A DNA stretch of 64,000 nt from JOPF136 sp963773835 (GTDB lineage Bacteria > Acidobacteriota > Terriglobia > Acidiferrales > UBA7541). Both the position numbers and the translations under genes were made by a program. Positions 16,676 to 25,516 of this stretch are shown here, piece after piece; position 1 is the stretch's first letter, and every line of letters starts with the position of its first letter. Under the pieces are notes generated by a model, which saw only the letters and a program-made list of their open reading frames with translations, searched no databases and was not told the DNA's origin. The stretch spans positions 62,001 through 126,000 of the forward strand of contig CAVZCQ010000003.1 in the NCBI GenBank assembly GCA_963773835.1, read 5' to 3'.

Positions 16676-17685
16676 AATCTCTCCGACCGCCGTTGGCACT
16701 CGCTCTTCTGGCCGCGACGCTTCCCGTTCGGGTAGCCACGGTCCCGCAGGGCGGGACCGTGGGCCTTTCCTCTTCTCCGCCGCCACCCACCGCCCCTGCC
16801 GAAAGCCATCTCGCCCTTCCTCCCGACGTCTTGCAGGCGGCGCACCAGGCCCTCGACCGGATATTTCATGCTCACCCGGACGAGGGAGCGGCCATCGCCC
16901 GCAGCATCGAGCAACGCATGCCCAGCCATCCCATCGGCTACCTGCTCGAAACGGAAGCGGACTGGTGGCGGCTCTATTGCCAGTCCAGCAGCATGCGCTA
17001 CGGCCTGATTGACGCCTGGTCGCGCCCGAAGTCGAAACAGGACGACGCCTATTTCGCGCTCGCCAATCGTGCCATCGAACTCGCCGAGGCTCAGCTCGCG
17101 CAGCAGGAGTCGGCGCCCATGCATCTCTTTGCCGGCATGGGCTACGGTCTCGAGGCCCGCCTTCACGGTTTGCGCGGTGATCATCTGGCCGTGGCCCGCA
17201 CCGGCGTCAAAGGACGCGAGCACTTTCTGCGCGCGCTCGCGCTCGATCCCCAGATGGGCGACGCCCTCACCGGTCTCGGCCTCTACAACTATCTGGCCGA
17301 TGTCCTCTCCAGCTTCGCAAAAATGCTCCGCTTCTTCATGGGCATCCCCGGCGGGAATAAACAGAAGGGCATCGAGCAGCTCGAAACTGCCATGAACACG
17401 GGGGAGCTGACCGCCGTCGAAGCTCGCTTCTATCTCGCGCGCAACCTGCGCAACTTCGACGAACAATACGAACGCGCCGCCGGACTGATGCAGCCCCTGG
17501 TGGCGCAGTACCCGGACAATCCCGTCTTCCATCTGCTGCTGGGAAATACGTTTGCGAAATTGAACTGGAAGGATTCGGCGGCGCTCCACTTCCGCGCCGC
17601 CCAGCAAATCCACGTGAACGACTCGGAGTCCTTCGCGCGCGTGCAGGACCTGGCGTCCATATCATTGGCCGACATCGGCCGTTAG
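16672..17685 (+). CDS. Exported TPR-like repeat protein
   Basis: The 337-residue product has a signal-like N-terminus followed by a Pro-rich stretch. Helical repeats of TPR character follow, for example DDAYFALANRAIELAEAQL, GREHFLRALALDPQMGDAL and AGLMQPLVAQYPDNPVFHLL. These usually mediate protein contacts. The ATG at 16672 overlaps the preceding membrane-protein stop. The end of the signal region (residues 22-31, VATVPQGGTVG) is encoded by a perfect 12-bp inverted repeat, listed separately, which makes the mature N-terminus look like a later insertion. It converges with modC. Confidence 0.82.
   Translation: MKSLRPPLALALLAATLPVRVATVPQGGTVGLSSSPPPPTAPAESHLALPPDVLQAAHQALDRIFHAHPDEGAAIARSIEQRMPSHPIGYLLETEADWWRLYCQSSSMRYGLIDAWSRPKSKQDDAYFALANRAIELAEAQLAQQESAPMHLFAGMGYGLEARLHGLRGDHLAVARTGVKGREHFLRALALDPQMGDALTGLGLYNYLADVLSSFAKMLRFFMGIPGGNKQKGIEQLETAMNTGELTAVEARFYLARNLRNFDEQYERAAGLMQPLVAQYPDNPVFHLLLGNTFAKLNWKDSAALHFRAAQQIHVNDSESFARVQDLASISLADIGR
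16736..16762. repeat. Perfect inverted repeat inside the TPR gene
   Basis: Arms CCACGGTCCCGC and GCGGGACCGTGG (12 bp each) flank a 3-base loop AGG. The element is 27 bases, a multiple of three, and keeps the reading frame near the end of the signal sequence. Confidence 0.92.
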
Positions 17686-17703
17686 CGCGCCGCACTCGCC
17701 TGG

Positions 17704-18762
17704 CTATTCGCTCATTACGAAGACTCGCTCCGAATCCAACCGCACGTTCCACGGCGCCGGGCGTCCCTTCAATTCCTCCCAGCGGTCTTTGAGCACCTCC
17801 GCCTGGAGCTGCGATCCGTCCCCCGGCGCGCCGTCCAGCCGCAGATACACGGTGCGGCGGAAGGGTGTCTCCGTGCTTTCCACCAGCGAGCACGGAAACA
17901 CGTTTTCCCCTCCCGGCTGGTCGGCGAATGCAATGTGATTGGCGCGAATGGCCACATGACGCGCCTCCACGAACGGATTCGCCACGCGCAACCGCAGGCC
18001 CCAATCGAGCGCCTCCACCATCCCGCCTCCCAGCGCACGCGCGTTTGAAAAATTCTTGCAGCCCGTCAGCCGCGCCACCTCCCGGCTGGGTGGGTGCAGG
18101 AAGATCTCCTCTCTCGGGCCGGTGGCCAGCACGTGGCCGCGCGAGAGCACCACGATTTCATCGCACAGCCGGTACACCTCCTCGAGGCTGTGGCTCACGT
18201 AGAGCGTCACCCCGCCAAATCCGGCCAGCGAATCAAGCAGCTCTTTCTCCACCAGGCTCCGCAGGTGGAAATCGAGCGCGGAGAGCGGCTCGTCGAGCAG
18301 CAGGATTTCCGGCTCCGTCACCAGCGCTCGCGCCAGCGCCACGCGTTGCTGCTGTCCGCCCGAGAGCTGCCGCGGCAATCGCGGCAGGAAATCCTCCAGA
18401 TGCATCCTGCGGGCGACGCCGCGCACACGCGCCTCGCGCTCCGCCAGCGCCAGGTGGCGCAGGCCGAATGCGAGGTTTTCCCCCACCGTGCGATGCGGGA
18501 AAAGCGCGTATTGCTGGAACACCATGGCCACGCGACGCTCCCGGGCGGGGAGCGATACGCCCCGTTCGGAATCCAGCAACACGCGGCCGTTCACCTCCAG
18601 CCGGCCCCAGGCCGTGCGTTCCAGTCCGGCAATGGCGCGCAGGGCCATCGTTTTCCCCGCGCCCGATTCACCCAGGATTCCCACGCGCTGCTGCTGCGTC
18701 GCCAGCCGCAGTTGCAGCGAAAAGGGCCCGCGCTGCGCTGCGATTTCGGCTCGAATCTCCAC
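17704..18762 (-). CDS. modC: Molybdate ABC transporter ATP-binding protein
   Basis: ModC powers molybdate import with ModB and ModA. From GTG 18762 (AGGAG upstream, 4 bases after the modB stop) it has 352 residues. Walker A GESGAGKT is at about 31-38, the ABC signature LSGGQQQR at about 133-140 and Walker B LLLDEP at about 154-159, followed by the H-loop SHSLEEV. The C-terminal ~110 residues are the TOBE/Mop-type oxyanion-binding domain expected of ModC. It is the last gene of the regulator-modA-modB-modC operon on the minus strand. Confidence 0.94.
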   Translation of the reverse strand: MEIRAEIAAQRGPFSLQLRLATQQQRVGILGESGAGKTMALRAIAGLERTAWGRLEVNGRVLLDSERGVSLPARERRVAMVFQQYALFPHRTVGENLAFGLRHLALAEREARVRGVARRMHLEDFLPRLPRQLSGGQQQRVALARALVTEPEILLLDEPLSALDFHLRSLVEKELLDSLAGFGGVTLYVSHSLEEVYRLCDEIVVLSRGHVLATGPREEIFLHPPSREVARLTGCKNFSNARALGGGMVEALDWGLRLRVANPFVEARHVAIRANHIAFADQPGGENVFPCSLVESTETPFRRTVYLRLDGAPGDGSQLQAEVLKDRWEELKGRPAPWNVRLDSERVFVMSE

Positions 18763-18766
18763 CGTC

Positions 18767-19450
18767 CTACTCCTGCTCCACCACGCGCATGGACAGGCCA
18801 CGGCGGTGCCGCGTCCACAGGTTCAACGCGCCCAGCGCCGCAAGCGAAATCGCTACCGTCACCACCGACAAGCGCACCGCCTCCGCCGTGTCTCCCGATT
18901 CCACCGCAAAGAAAATCGCCAGCGGAAGCGTCTGTGTCCTCCCCGGAATATTCCCGGCGAGAATCAGCGTGGCGCCGAAATCGCCGAGAGCCCGCGCGAA
19001 CGTCAGCACCATCCCCGCGGCCAGCCCCGGCCAGGCCAACGGGAGCAGCACCTCGCGGAAGATGCGTGCCTCGCTCGCGCCCAACGTCCGCGCCGCCTCC
19101 ACCAGCGGCGCGTCCACCTGCTCCAGCGCCGCTCGCGCCGTCATGTACATCAGCGGAAAGGTGGTCACCGCGGCCGCGACGACTGTTGCCGGCCACGAAA
19201 ACACCAGCCGCAGCCCCAGCGTGTACAGCAATCCGCCCAGCGCGCTCGCGCGTCCGAACACGAGCAGCAGAAGGAAACCGACGACGGTGGGGGGCAGCAC
19301 CAGCGGCAACAGAAAGATTCCGTCCAACAGTTCGAGCGCCACGCCGCGGCGGCGCACTCGCCATCCGGCCACCACCGTCCCCAGCAGCGCTACGGCAGCC
19401 GTGGCCGCCAGCGACGTCTCGAGCGACAAGCGAATCGGAGAGAGGTCCAT
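18767..19450 (-). CDS. modB: Molybdate ABC transporter permease
   Basis: From ATG 19450 the protein has 227 residues and about five transmembrane helices, the normal size of ModB. The ABC-permease coupling loop is clear: EAARTLGASEARIFREVLLP, followed by GLAAGMVLTFARALGDFGATL. It forms the membrane channel with ModC at the cytoplasmic face. It starts 8 bases after the modA stop and ends 4 bases before modC. Confidence 0.95.
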   Translation of the reverse strand: MDLSPIRLSLETSLAATAAVALLGTVVAGWRVRRRGVALELLDGIFLLPLVLPPTVVGFLLLLVFGRASALGGLLYTLGLRLVFSWPATVVAAAVTTFPLMYMTARAALEQVDAPLVEAARTLGASEARIFREVLLPLAWPGLAAGMVLTFARALGDFGATLILAGNIPGRTQTLPLAIFFAVESGDTAEAVRLSVVTVAISLAALGALNLWTRHRRGLSMRVVEQE

Positions 19451-19458
19451 TGGGCGCG

Positions 19459-20250
19459 CTACTTCGCCGGCGGCGTGAAGCCATACTTTGCAAGGATGGC
19501 CTGCGCGTCCGGAGAAACCAAAAACTCGAGGAAGGCCCGCGCGCCCGCCCGATTCTGCGAACCGCGGATGACCGCAGCGGGATAGACGATGGGCGTGTGC
19601 GACGACGCGGGCAATGCCGTCGCAATCGCGACTCGGTCCGAAATCTTTGCGTCGGTTTCGTACACGAAGCCAGCGTCGGCGTCCCGGTCTGCGACGTACG
19701 CGAGCACCGCACGAACGTTCTGCGCGAACACGAACTTCGATTGCAGAACCTCGAAGAGTTTCAGGTTGCGCAGCGCCTCGGCGGCATACTGGCCCGCGGG
19801 CACCGAGCGCGTCTCGCCGATAGCGATGGTGCGCACCTCGGGCTTTTTCAGGTCGTCCACCGTTTTCACTACCGTGGATCCGGCCGGCACCACCAGGACC
19901 AGGCGATTCCCGGTCACGTCGCGCCGCGTCCCGGCCAGCAGCAAACCTTTCGCTTCCAGCGCATTCATCTCCGCGGGCGCGGCGGAAATGAACACGTCCA
20001 CCGGCGCACCTTCTTCGATTTGCTTCTCCAGAATTCCCGAGCCGCCGAGTGTACATGCGACCTTCGGCGCGCCCGGCCGGGCGCTAAATCGCTTCTCGAG
20101 CGCCTCCATCGCGTCCTTCATGCTGATGGCCGCCGCCACCGTGATCTCCAATTGCGTCCCCTGGACAGTCGTACGCGGGCTCGCGAAACCGCACAGCGTT
20201 ACGAGTGCCGCGACGAGGGGTACGAAGATACCGGCCCGGTGAATTCGCAT
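19459..20250 (-). CDS. modA: Molybdate-binding periplasmic protein
   Basis: The 263-residue precursor starts at ATG 20250 with a signal peptide (RIHRAGIFVPLVAALVTLCG). The mature part begins ITVAAAISMKDAMEALEK, the first anion-contact serine loop of ModA. Further blocks are GGSGILEKQIEEGAPVDVFI, ETRSVPAGQYAAEAL and ADAGFVYETDA. It captures molybdate or tungstate in the periplasm and delivers it to ModB. It lies 39 bases downstream of the regulator gene. Confidence 0.95.
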   Translation of the reverse strand: MRIHRAGIFVPLVAALVTLCGFASPRTTVQGTQLEITVAAAISMKDAMEALEKRFSARPGAPKVACTLGGSGILEKQIEEGAPVDVFISAAPAEMNALEAKGLLLAGTRRDVTGNRLVLVVPAGSTVVKTVDDLKKPEVRTIAIGETRSVPAGQYAAEALRNLKLFEVLQSKFVFAQNVRAVLAYVADRDADAGFVYETDAKISDRVAIATALPASSHTPIVYPAAVIRGSQNRAGARAFLEFLVSPDAQAILAKYGFTPPAK

Positions 20251-20289
20251 CGATGAGTTCTCCCGCTCCCAATCCGCCGGCAAGACACT

Positions 20290-20700
20290 TCAAACGCGCA
20301 GGATCATGACCTCGGTCGATTTAATCAGCGCCGCGGCCCGCTCGCCCGGATGCAGGTTCAATTCGCGCGCGGCATCCGCGGTGATGATCGACGTGATTTC
20401 CTGTCCGCCGATCGAGAGTTTCACCTGCGCCATCAGCCCTTCGATGCGCACCTGCACCACTCGCCCCACCAGTTGGTTGCGCCCGCTCACCCGCCGGAAA
20501 TTCCGCCGCCGCTCCGGCCCCGGTTTTTCGCCCGCCCGGTGCAGATATTTGTCCAGCTCCGCGCGCGGCACCCGGTGATGTCCGCCCGGCGTGCGCACCG
20601 TGCGCAGCTTCCCGTGGTAAATCCACTGTTTGAGCGTGGGATAGCTGATGCCGAGCAGGCGCGCGGCATCGCTCGGTTTGATCAGTTCGGGTTCCGGCAT
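20290..20700 (-). CDS. Molybdate-responsive regulator: MerR/excisionase-type HTH plus TOBE domain
   Basis: This 136-residue protein joins a MerR-like winged helix (residues about 5-50: KPSDAARLLGISYPTLKQWI, then TPGGHHRVPRAEL) to one molybdopterin/TOBE domain (about 70-136: NQLVGRVVQVRIEGLMAQVK). The TOBE part binds oxyanions. It would take the place of ModE, with a different DNA-binding domain, and control the modABC genes directly behind it. It is the first gene of the operon; an AT-rich upstream spacer carries an inverted repeat. Confidence 0.88.
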   Translation of the reverse strand: MPEPELIKPSDAARLLGISYPTLKQWIYHGKLRTVRTPGGHHRVPRAELDKYLHRAGEKPGPERRRNFRRVSGRNQLVGRVVQVRIEGLMAQVKLSIGGQEITSIITADAARELNLHPGERAAALIKSTEVMILRV

Positions 20701-20721
20701 GCCGCAAGGATACCCGGGCAG

Positions 20722-20742
20722 AATCGAATTATCAATACGATT
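20722..20742 (-). promoter_or_regulatory. AT-rich inverted repeat upstream of the mod operon (candidate operator)
   Basis: AATCG and CGATT flank an 11-base AT-rich centre in the 67-base gap between the regulator and lipA, and a third CGATT lies at 20748-20752. The minus strand has a -10-like GATAAT inside the repeat. Its position just before the HTH-TOBE gene suggests autoregulation; this is inference from place and symmetry only. Confidence 0.35.
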
Positions 20743-20767
20743 TTATGCGATTCAGGCGACCGGCAGT

Positions 20768-21637
20768 CTAGGCCCGCGCCGCCTCTTCCTGCTCGAACGC
20801 GTGGTAAGAGGACCGCACCAGCGGCCCCGATTCCACGTGCCGGAATCCCATTTCCAGCCCCGCCCGCCGGTATTCCGCGAACTCGTCGGGAGGCACGTAG
20901 CGTTCCACCGGCAAATGTTCCGCGGTGGGTTGCAGGTACTGCCCCAGCGTCAGGATGGCCGCGCCCTGCGCCGCGATGTCCCGCATGGCTGCGAGCACTT
21001 CATCGCGCGTTTCGCCCAGCCCGAGCATCATTCCCGTCTTTGTCGGCATCTCCGGCGCGCTCTCCCGCGCCCGGCGCAACAATTCCAGCGAGCGTTCGTA
21101 CACCGCGCCCCTCCGCACGCGGCGATAGAGCCTCGGCACGGTTTCCATGTTGTGGTTGAGCACGTCGGGCCGCGCCGCCACGACGGTCGCGAGCGCCTGC
21201 CAATCCCCGCGGAAATCCGGAATCAGCACTTCCACCTTGCAGTCCGGCATACGCCCGCGGATTTCTTCAATCGTGCGCGCAAAGATGTGCGCACCTCCGT
21301 CCGGCTCGTCGTCGCGGTTCACAGACGTCACCACGGTGTAGCGCAGCCCCATGCGCTCCACCGCCTCCGCTACGCGCCGCGGCTCGTCCTCATCCGGCGG
21401 CCCCAGCGGCCTTCCGGACGGCACCGAGCAAAATCCACAGGCACGCGTGCACACGTTCCCCAGAATCATAAAAGTTGCCGTGCGATGCTCCCAGCATTCC
21501 CCCATGTTCGGACAACGCGCGCTTTCGCACACGGTATGAAGTCCGAGCGTGCGCATGATGCGCATCAGCTCTTGGTGGTTCGGCCCGCCGGGAAAACGCA
21601 CGCGCAGCCACGGCGGACGCGGATGCTGGCCCGGCAC
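20768..21637 (-). CDS. lipA: Lipoyl synthase
   Basis: This radical-SAM enzyme inserts two sulfurs into octanoyl chains on lipoate-dependent proteins. Both iron-sulfur motifs are intact: the auxiliary cluster cysteines in CESARCPNMGEC (C37, C42, C48) and the radical-SAM CTRACGFC (C63, C67, C70). The closing RSSYHA holds the auxiliary-cluster serine. The 289-residue form uses GTG 21637. The frame stays open upstream without an ATG or good ribosome site, so the true start is unsure. lipB is not in view. Confidence 0.95.
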   Translation of the reverse strand: MPGQHPRPPWLRVRFPGGPNHQELMRIMRTLGLHTVCESARCPNMGECWEHRTATFMILGNVCTRACGFCSVPSGRPLGPPDEDEPRRVAEAVERMGLRYTVVTSVNRDDEPDGGAHIFARTIEEIRGRMPDCKVEVLIPDFRGDWQALATVVAARPDVLNHNMETVPRLYRRVRRGAVYERSLELLRRARESAPEMPTKTGMMLGLGETRDEVLAAMRDIAAQGAAILTLGQYLQPTAEHLPVERYVPPDEFAEYRRAGLEMGFRHVESGPLVRSSYHAFEQEEAARA

Positions 21638-21760
21638 GTACGCGGGCGCGCCGCACCCGCCGGCGACGGCATGACCGCCGTTCAGGATCGGAAAGGGCGA
21701 TGCCAGTATCGTTCTCCCAGTTTTTCAGTTTATGCTGCCCGGGCGGCACCGGCAAGCACC

Positions 21761-23290
21761 CTACCGCCGCGCGCTGCCGGAAGCGGATTGTCGTCCGGCG
21801 GGCGCCTCTGCTCCCGCTGCGGGTATTGACGGCCGCGGCTCCAGCACCACATTGGCCTCGGTGCAATCGTAGAGTTTTGCCACTCGGTAGTTGCGGTCCA
21901 TCAATCGCACCAGCCGGGGCCACCAGCGCGTGCTGCCTTCCATTTCCATCGTCTCCGGATCGTTGCTCAGCACGACCATTCCGAATTTTCGCTGTGCCAA
22001 CATCTCCTCCAGGGGCTCGCCGGACATTTCCCGATGCCGGACCAGTTGATCGAGGACGAATGGGTTGGACACCTCCGGCACACGTCCGGCCAGAACGACC
22101 GCCCCCACATTTTCCGAGAGCACCATCCGCGCCGGCGACTCGCGCACCAGGCGATACACGTCCTCGCAGCCGGAAATGTGCAGTGGAACCACTCGCGCGT
22201 CCTGCGTGAACGCTCCGGCCATGTACAGCGCCACACAGCCGACGAGGCAGGGCAGCAGCGGCAGCAACCGCGGCGCGCGCGGCGACTCCGCCCACGCCTG
22301 ATATCCCAGCGCCCCGGCCAGCGAGCATGCTGCAATCGGCTCCAGAAAATGATTGATGAATGAGCCGGCTTTTCCCCCAGTCACGAGGACCACGCCCACG
22401 GCACAGAGCAGGTAGAGCAGCGCGCCAAGCGACTGCCGCGCCTTCGTCAGGAAAAATGCGAGCAGAAGCGGAACGAGCGCCACCACGCTCGGCTCCACCA
22501 GGATGAAAATTCCCGCCAGCCGGCGGAACGTGTACGGGTCCGGATGCGTGCGGAACATGTGGAAGAAAAACTGGCCGCCGGTGACGGCCTGCATCCACAG
22601 ACATCCCGCCAGGCACAGAGCACCCAGCGTTCCTCCGAGCAGCAGCGCGCGCCGCAACTCCCGCCGCACGAGGAGATACAGAACGCACGCCGCCGGCGCC
22701 GCGAGCGCCGTGTATTTCACAAACAGCGCCAGCGCAAACAGCAGGGCGGAAGGCAGCCACCAGCGCCCGGCGCCGCGCCCATCCGCCGCTGCGGGCATGC
22801 ATAACCAGAATCCCGCCAGGCTGAGCGCGATGGCCAGCAAATCCACTCGAAGGAGCGGCAGCCACGCCCGTGCGACTCCGTTCGCCACGAAATAGAGCCC
22901 AAACGCCGCAGCCAACACTCCCGATCCGGTCCACTCCCTCGTCAGCAGCACGAGCAAGATTGCAATCGCCACGCCACAGACCAGCATCACCAGCCGCGCC
23001 GGCGTAAGATTCACCCCGCCCAGTCGAACGCTTTCCGCGGCCACCCAGTAGCCCACCGGCCCGTAGGGGTCGAGAATGTTGGGATAGACGTGGGGATCGG
23101 GATAGGCGGTCTGCCCGGCGTCGAGCCGGACCGCCGCGTTCAGGATGTTCCCCTCTTCATAGTCCAACTGAAACGGCAGGCGCGCCTCGCCCGCCGCGTT
23201 CCAAATCGTGATCACCGCGGCGGCAATCATACATCCCGCCATCACCCATTCCGACAGGCGCAGCAGTTGCGTATTCGCCTGATTGGCCAT
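21761..23290 (-). CDS. GT-C-like integral membrane glycosyltransferase-type protein
   Basis: The 509-residue protein has about ten transmembrane helices. An early periplasmic loop carries an acidic motif (DYEEGNILNAAVRL), the arrangement typical of PMT/ArnT-like GT-C glycosyltransferases that use polyprenyl-phosphate sugars. VYPNILDPYGPVGYW follows, and a soluble C-terminal domain (about 380-500) ends the protein. It probably transfers a sugar at the periplasmic side of the inner membrane. It starts at ATG 23290, 17 bases behind the DHFR-like gene. The exact substrate is unknown. Confidence 0.72.
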   Translation of the reverse strand: MANQANTQLLRLSEWVMAGCMIAAAVITIWNAAGEARLPFQLDYEEGNILNAAVRLDAGQTAYPDPHVYPNILDPYGPVGYWVAAESVRLGGVNLTPARLVMLVCGVAIAILLVLLTREWTGSGVLAAAFGLYFVANGVARAWLPLLRVDLLAIALSLAGFWLCMPAAADGRGAGRWWLPSALLFALALFVKYTALAAPAACVLYLLVRRELRRALLLGGTLGALCLAGCLWMQAVTGGQFFFHMFRTHPDPYTFRRLAGIFILVEPSVVALVPLLLAFFLTKARQSLGALLYLLCAVGVVLVTGGKAGSFINHFLEPIAACSLAGALGYQAWAESPRAPRLLPLLPCLVGCVALYMAGAFTQDARVVPLHISGCEDVYRLVRESPARMVLSENVGAVVLAGRVPEVSNPFVLDQLVRHREMSGEPLEEMLAQRKFGMVVLSNDPETMEMEGSTRWWPRLVRLMDRNYRVAKLYDCTEANVVLEPRPSIPAAGAEAPAGRQSASGSARR

Positions 23291-23307
23291 GAGCGGATCT
23301 TCGTCCC

Positions 23308-23883
23308 TCAGGAGCCCCGGCGGCGCGGCCGCTTCGGTCCGCGCGCTGTCGCGCCGGATCGCCTTTGGACCAGGTAATGGAGCCGCACCACTCCATCCGG
23401 GAAACTGCGGGCGGAGAGCAGCGCCAGCGGGACCGCGCGATGCCGCGGATGCAGGAGCGGAATCCCCTCGCCGATGAGGATGGGAATCACGTGGATGATG
23501 AATTCATCCACCTGCCCGGCGTCGAGAAGCGAGCCGATCAGCTCGGCCCCTCCCACCAACCAGATGTCCTTTCCCGGGGTAACGCGCAGGCCCTTTGCAA
23601 ATTCTCCGGCCTCCTCCGCGACGAATTCCACTTCCTGCATGCCGCTGGGCCGCGGCTTTCGGGAGAAAATGAAGTTCTTTTTTCCGGGGTAGGAGGTCTG
23701 CCCCATTTTCAGCGCGAGGTCGTAGGTCTTCCGGCCCATCAGCACGGTGTCGATGGATCGGTAGAAATCGTTCATCCCGTAACTGCCCGCTACGCGGGGC
23801 CGGTCGAGCCAGCCCACGTCGCCGTCAGGCCGCGCGATGAATCCGTCGGCGCTCGTCGCGATGTACACGATGATTTTCCGCAT
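23308..23883 (-). CDS. Dihydrofolate reductase family (RibD C-terminal-like) protein
   Basis: These 191 residues have the NADPH-dependent RibD-C/DHFR-like fold. Blocks are KIIVYIATSADGFIARPDGD at the N-terminus, TVLMGRKTYDLAL, and DIWLVGGAELIGSLLDAGQV followed by DEFIIHVIPILIGEGIPL. It is likely a reductase of a pteridine-like or unknown substrate in the cytoplasm. The ATG at 23883 shares one base with the permease stop, so the two are coupled. The C-terminus is Arg-rich and probably disordered. It is not a true folA. Confidence 0.87.
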   Translation of the reverse strand: MRKIIVYIATSADGFIARPDGDVGWLDRPRVAGSYGMNDFYRSIDTVLMGRKTYDLALKMGQTSYPGKKNFIFSRKPRPSGMQEVEFVAEEAGEFAKGLRVTPGKDIWLVGGAELIGSLLDAGQVDEFIIHVIPILIGEGIPLLHPRHRAVPLALLSARSFPDGVVRLHYLVQRRSGATARGPKRPRRRGS

Positions 23884-25214
23884 CAGCGGCTCCCGGAAAG
23901 CCCCGCCGGGCGGTGTACCGCGGCGCCCAGCGCAATCCACAGGCCCAGCGCCACGAATTCCCAGCGCGTGAAGTGGCCGGGAACCGCGGGCACCAGTTTC
24001 ATCACCAGCAGACTCGCCCCCACCAGCGCGCCGGCAACGGCCAGCGCGCGGTCGATCGGCGCGGGCCGCATGGCGAAATACGCGGCGCAGGCCATCATCC
24101 AGCCGAACCCGGCGGCAAAGGAACCCACTTCCGAAATCGGCACGAGCAATTGCGACCCCAGCAGGCTGGCCAGAGCCGTCCCCGTTCCCACGGCCATCAC
24201 CGCGGCGGACGGCGTCTGAAACTGCGGGTGCACCGCCGCAAAGGCCGGGGAAACCAGCCCGCGTCGCGCCATGGCGAACAGCAGGCGCGTCGCAGCCACA
24301 AAATTTCCGTTGAACACTTTTCCGAGCGAAAGCAGCGCCGCCGCCAGGATCACATTGACCACCCAGCGGCTGCCCACAGCGCGCTCGATGGCCACCGCGG
24401 TGGGAAAGTTCGTTCCCGCCACGCTCCGCCACGGCTGTGCCCAGGCCACCACGGCAATTACACCGCAGTAGAACACAATGGCAGCCGCAATGGCCATCAA
24501 CGGCGCGTAGAGGTGATGCCGCTGAGGAAATTCCGGATGCGCTTCCTCGGACGCCTTTGCGGTGGATTCGAAACCGGTCATGAAGTAGGGCACGATTTGC
24601 AGCGTCAGGAGCACGGAGAGCGCCGGCCCGTGGCTCCAGGGCGGCGCGAAATTGCGCGCCGATCCCCGCGCCACTCCCGCCGTGCCGAACACCACGAACA
24701 GCACGAGCAGCCCGAACGTCGTCAGATTCTGAAAAGTCGCGCTCTGCCGGATCCCGCGAAAGTTCAACACGGCCAGCGTGCCGGTCAGCGCCAGGCCCAG
24801 CGCCACGTGCGGCAGATGCACCGGCGAGCCGGCCACTCGGTACAGTTCCACCGAATCGAGCGCGGGAAATATGAACGCGGCCACGCGTCCGATCGCCACC
24901 GCTTCCCACGGACAGACGATGGCATAGGCGAGCAGCATCATCCATCCGGTCCAGTAGCTCGCCGGGCGGGGAAATACGGCCGCCGTGTAGGCAACCTCTC
25001 CGGCCGCGTCGGGCCGCAGGCTGATCAGCCGGCCGTACACGTAGCCCACCGGAAGCAGCGCCGCGCCCCCCAGTGCGAAAGCCAGGATGGCGCCCGCTGG
25101 CCCGCCGCGCCCCAGCCAGTCGTCCATCAGCACCAGCCAGCCGACGCCGACCATCGAGCCGAACCCCAGCGTGAAGTAATCCACCAGCCGGAGTTTGTGC
25201 GCCAGCTCGGTCAT
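23883..25214 (-). CDS. APC-superfamily permease
   Basis: The 443-residue membrane protein has about 12 helices. Its N-terminus LRLVDYFTLGFGSMVGVGWL and the GFESTAKASEEAHPEFPQRH loop are typical of APC transporters related to ethanolamine or amino acid permeases. It shares little with the permease at 14.3 kb. It heads the run permease, DHFR-like, GT-C-like on the minus strand. Ethanolamine is an appealing but unproved substrate given eutBC at 8 kb. Confidence 0.9.
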   Translation of the reverse strand: MTELAHKLRLVDYFTLGFGSMVGVGWLVLMDDWLGRGGPAGAILAFALGGAALLPVGYVYGRLISLRPDAAGEVAYTAAVFPRPASYWTGWMMLLAYAIVCPWEAVAIGRVAAFIFPALDSVELYRVAGSPVHLPHVALGLALTGTLAVLNFRGIRQSATFQNLTTFGLLVLFVVFGTAGVARGSARNFAPPWSHGPALSVLLTLQIVPYFMTGFESTAKASEEAHPEFPQRHHLYAPLMAIAAAIVFYCGVIAVVAWAQPWRSVAGTNFPTAVAIERAVGSRWVVNVILAAALLSLGKVFNGNFVAATRLLFAMARRGLVSPAFAAVHPQFQTPSAAVMAVGTGTALASLLGSQLLVPISEVGSFAAGFGWMMACAAYFAMRPAPIDRALAVAGALVGASLLVMKLVPAVPGHFTRWEFVALGLWIALGAAVHRPAGLSGSR

Positions 25215-25516
25215 GCCGCACGGGACGGAAATTCAAACAGCAGGTTGGCGGCGAGCAGAATCCGGCTCGCGAGCGAGCGCTCCCCCGGCGCGGCATCCCT
25301 GCGCCGCTTTCGTGCGGCGCCTCTGCGCGAGGGAACGGGTTTGCGCGCCATGACTCTGGCCGGCGAGTGTAGGTGGCGCGTGATGCCGAGTCAACGATGG
25401 CGAAATTCAGGCCCAGCGAACTGAGGGGACACCCCGAAAGCGGGGACATGAGCCGCAAAAAAAACGGGCCGATGGAGAGTCATCGGCCCGCGGAGAAGAG
25501 AAGGGTGAATTCTGGT
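25215..25516. other. Gene-free stretch between permease and PEP-CTERM gene
   Basis: No gene is seen. A perfect hairpin at 25301-25320 (7-bp arms GCGCCGC/GCGGCGC, 6-base loop) lies in the likely 5' region of the permease message. The PEP-CTERM gene terminator lies at 25457-25490. Confidence 0.6.
25457..25490 (-). terminator. Rho-independent terminator of the PEP-CTERM gene
   Basis: On the minus strand a perfect 10-bp stem (CGGGCCGATG/CATCGGCCCG, 6-base loop) is followed by eight T residues. It begins 26 bases after the stop at 25517. Confidence 0.92.
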
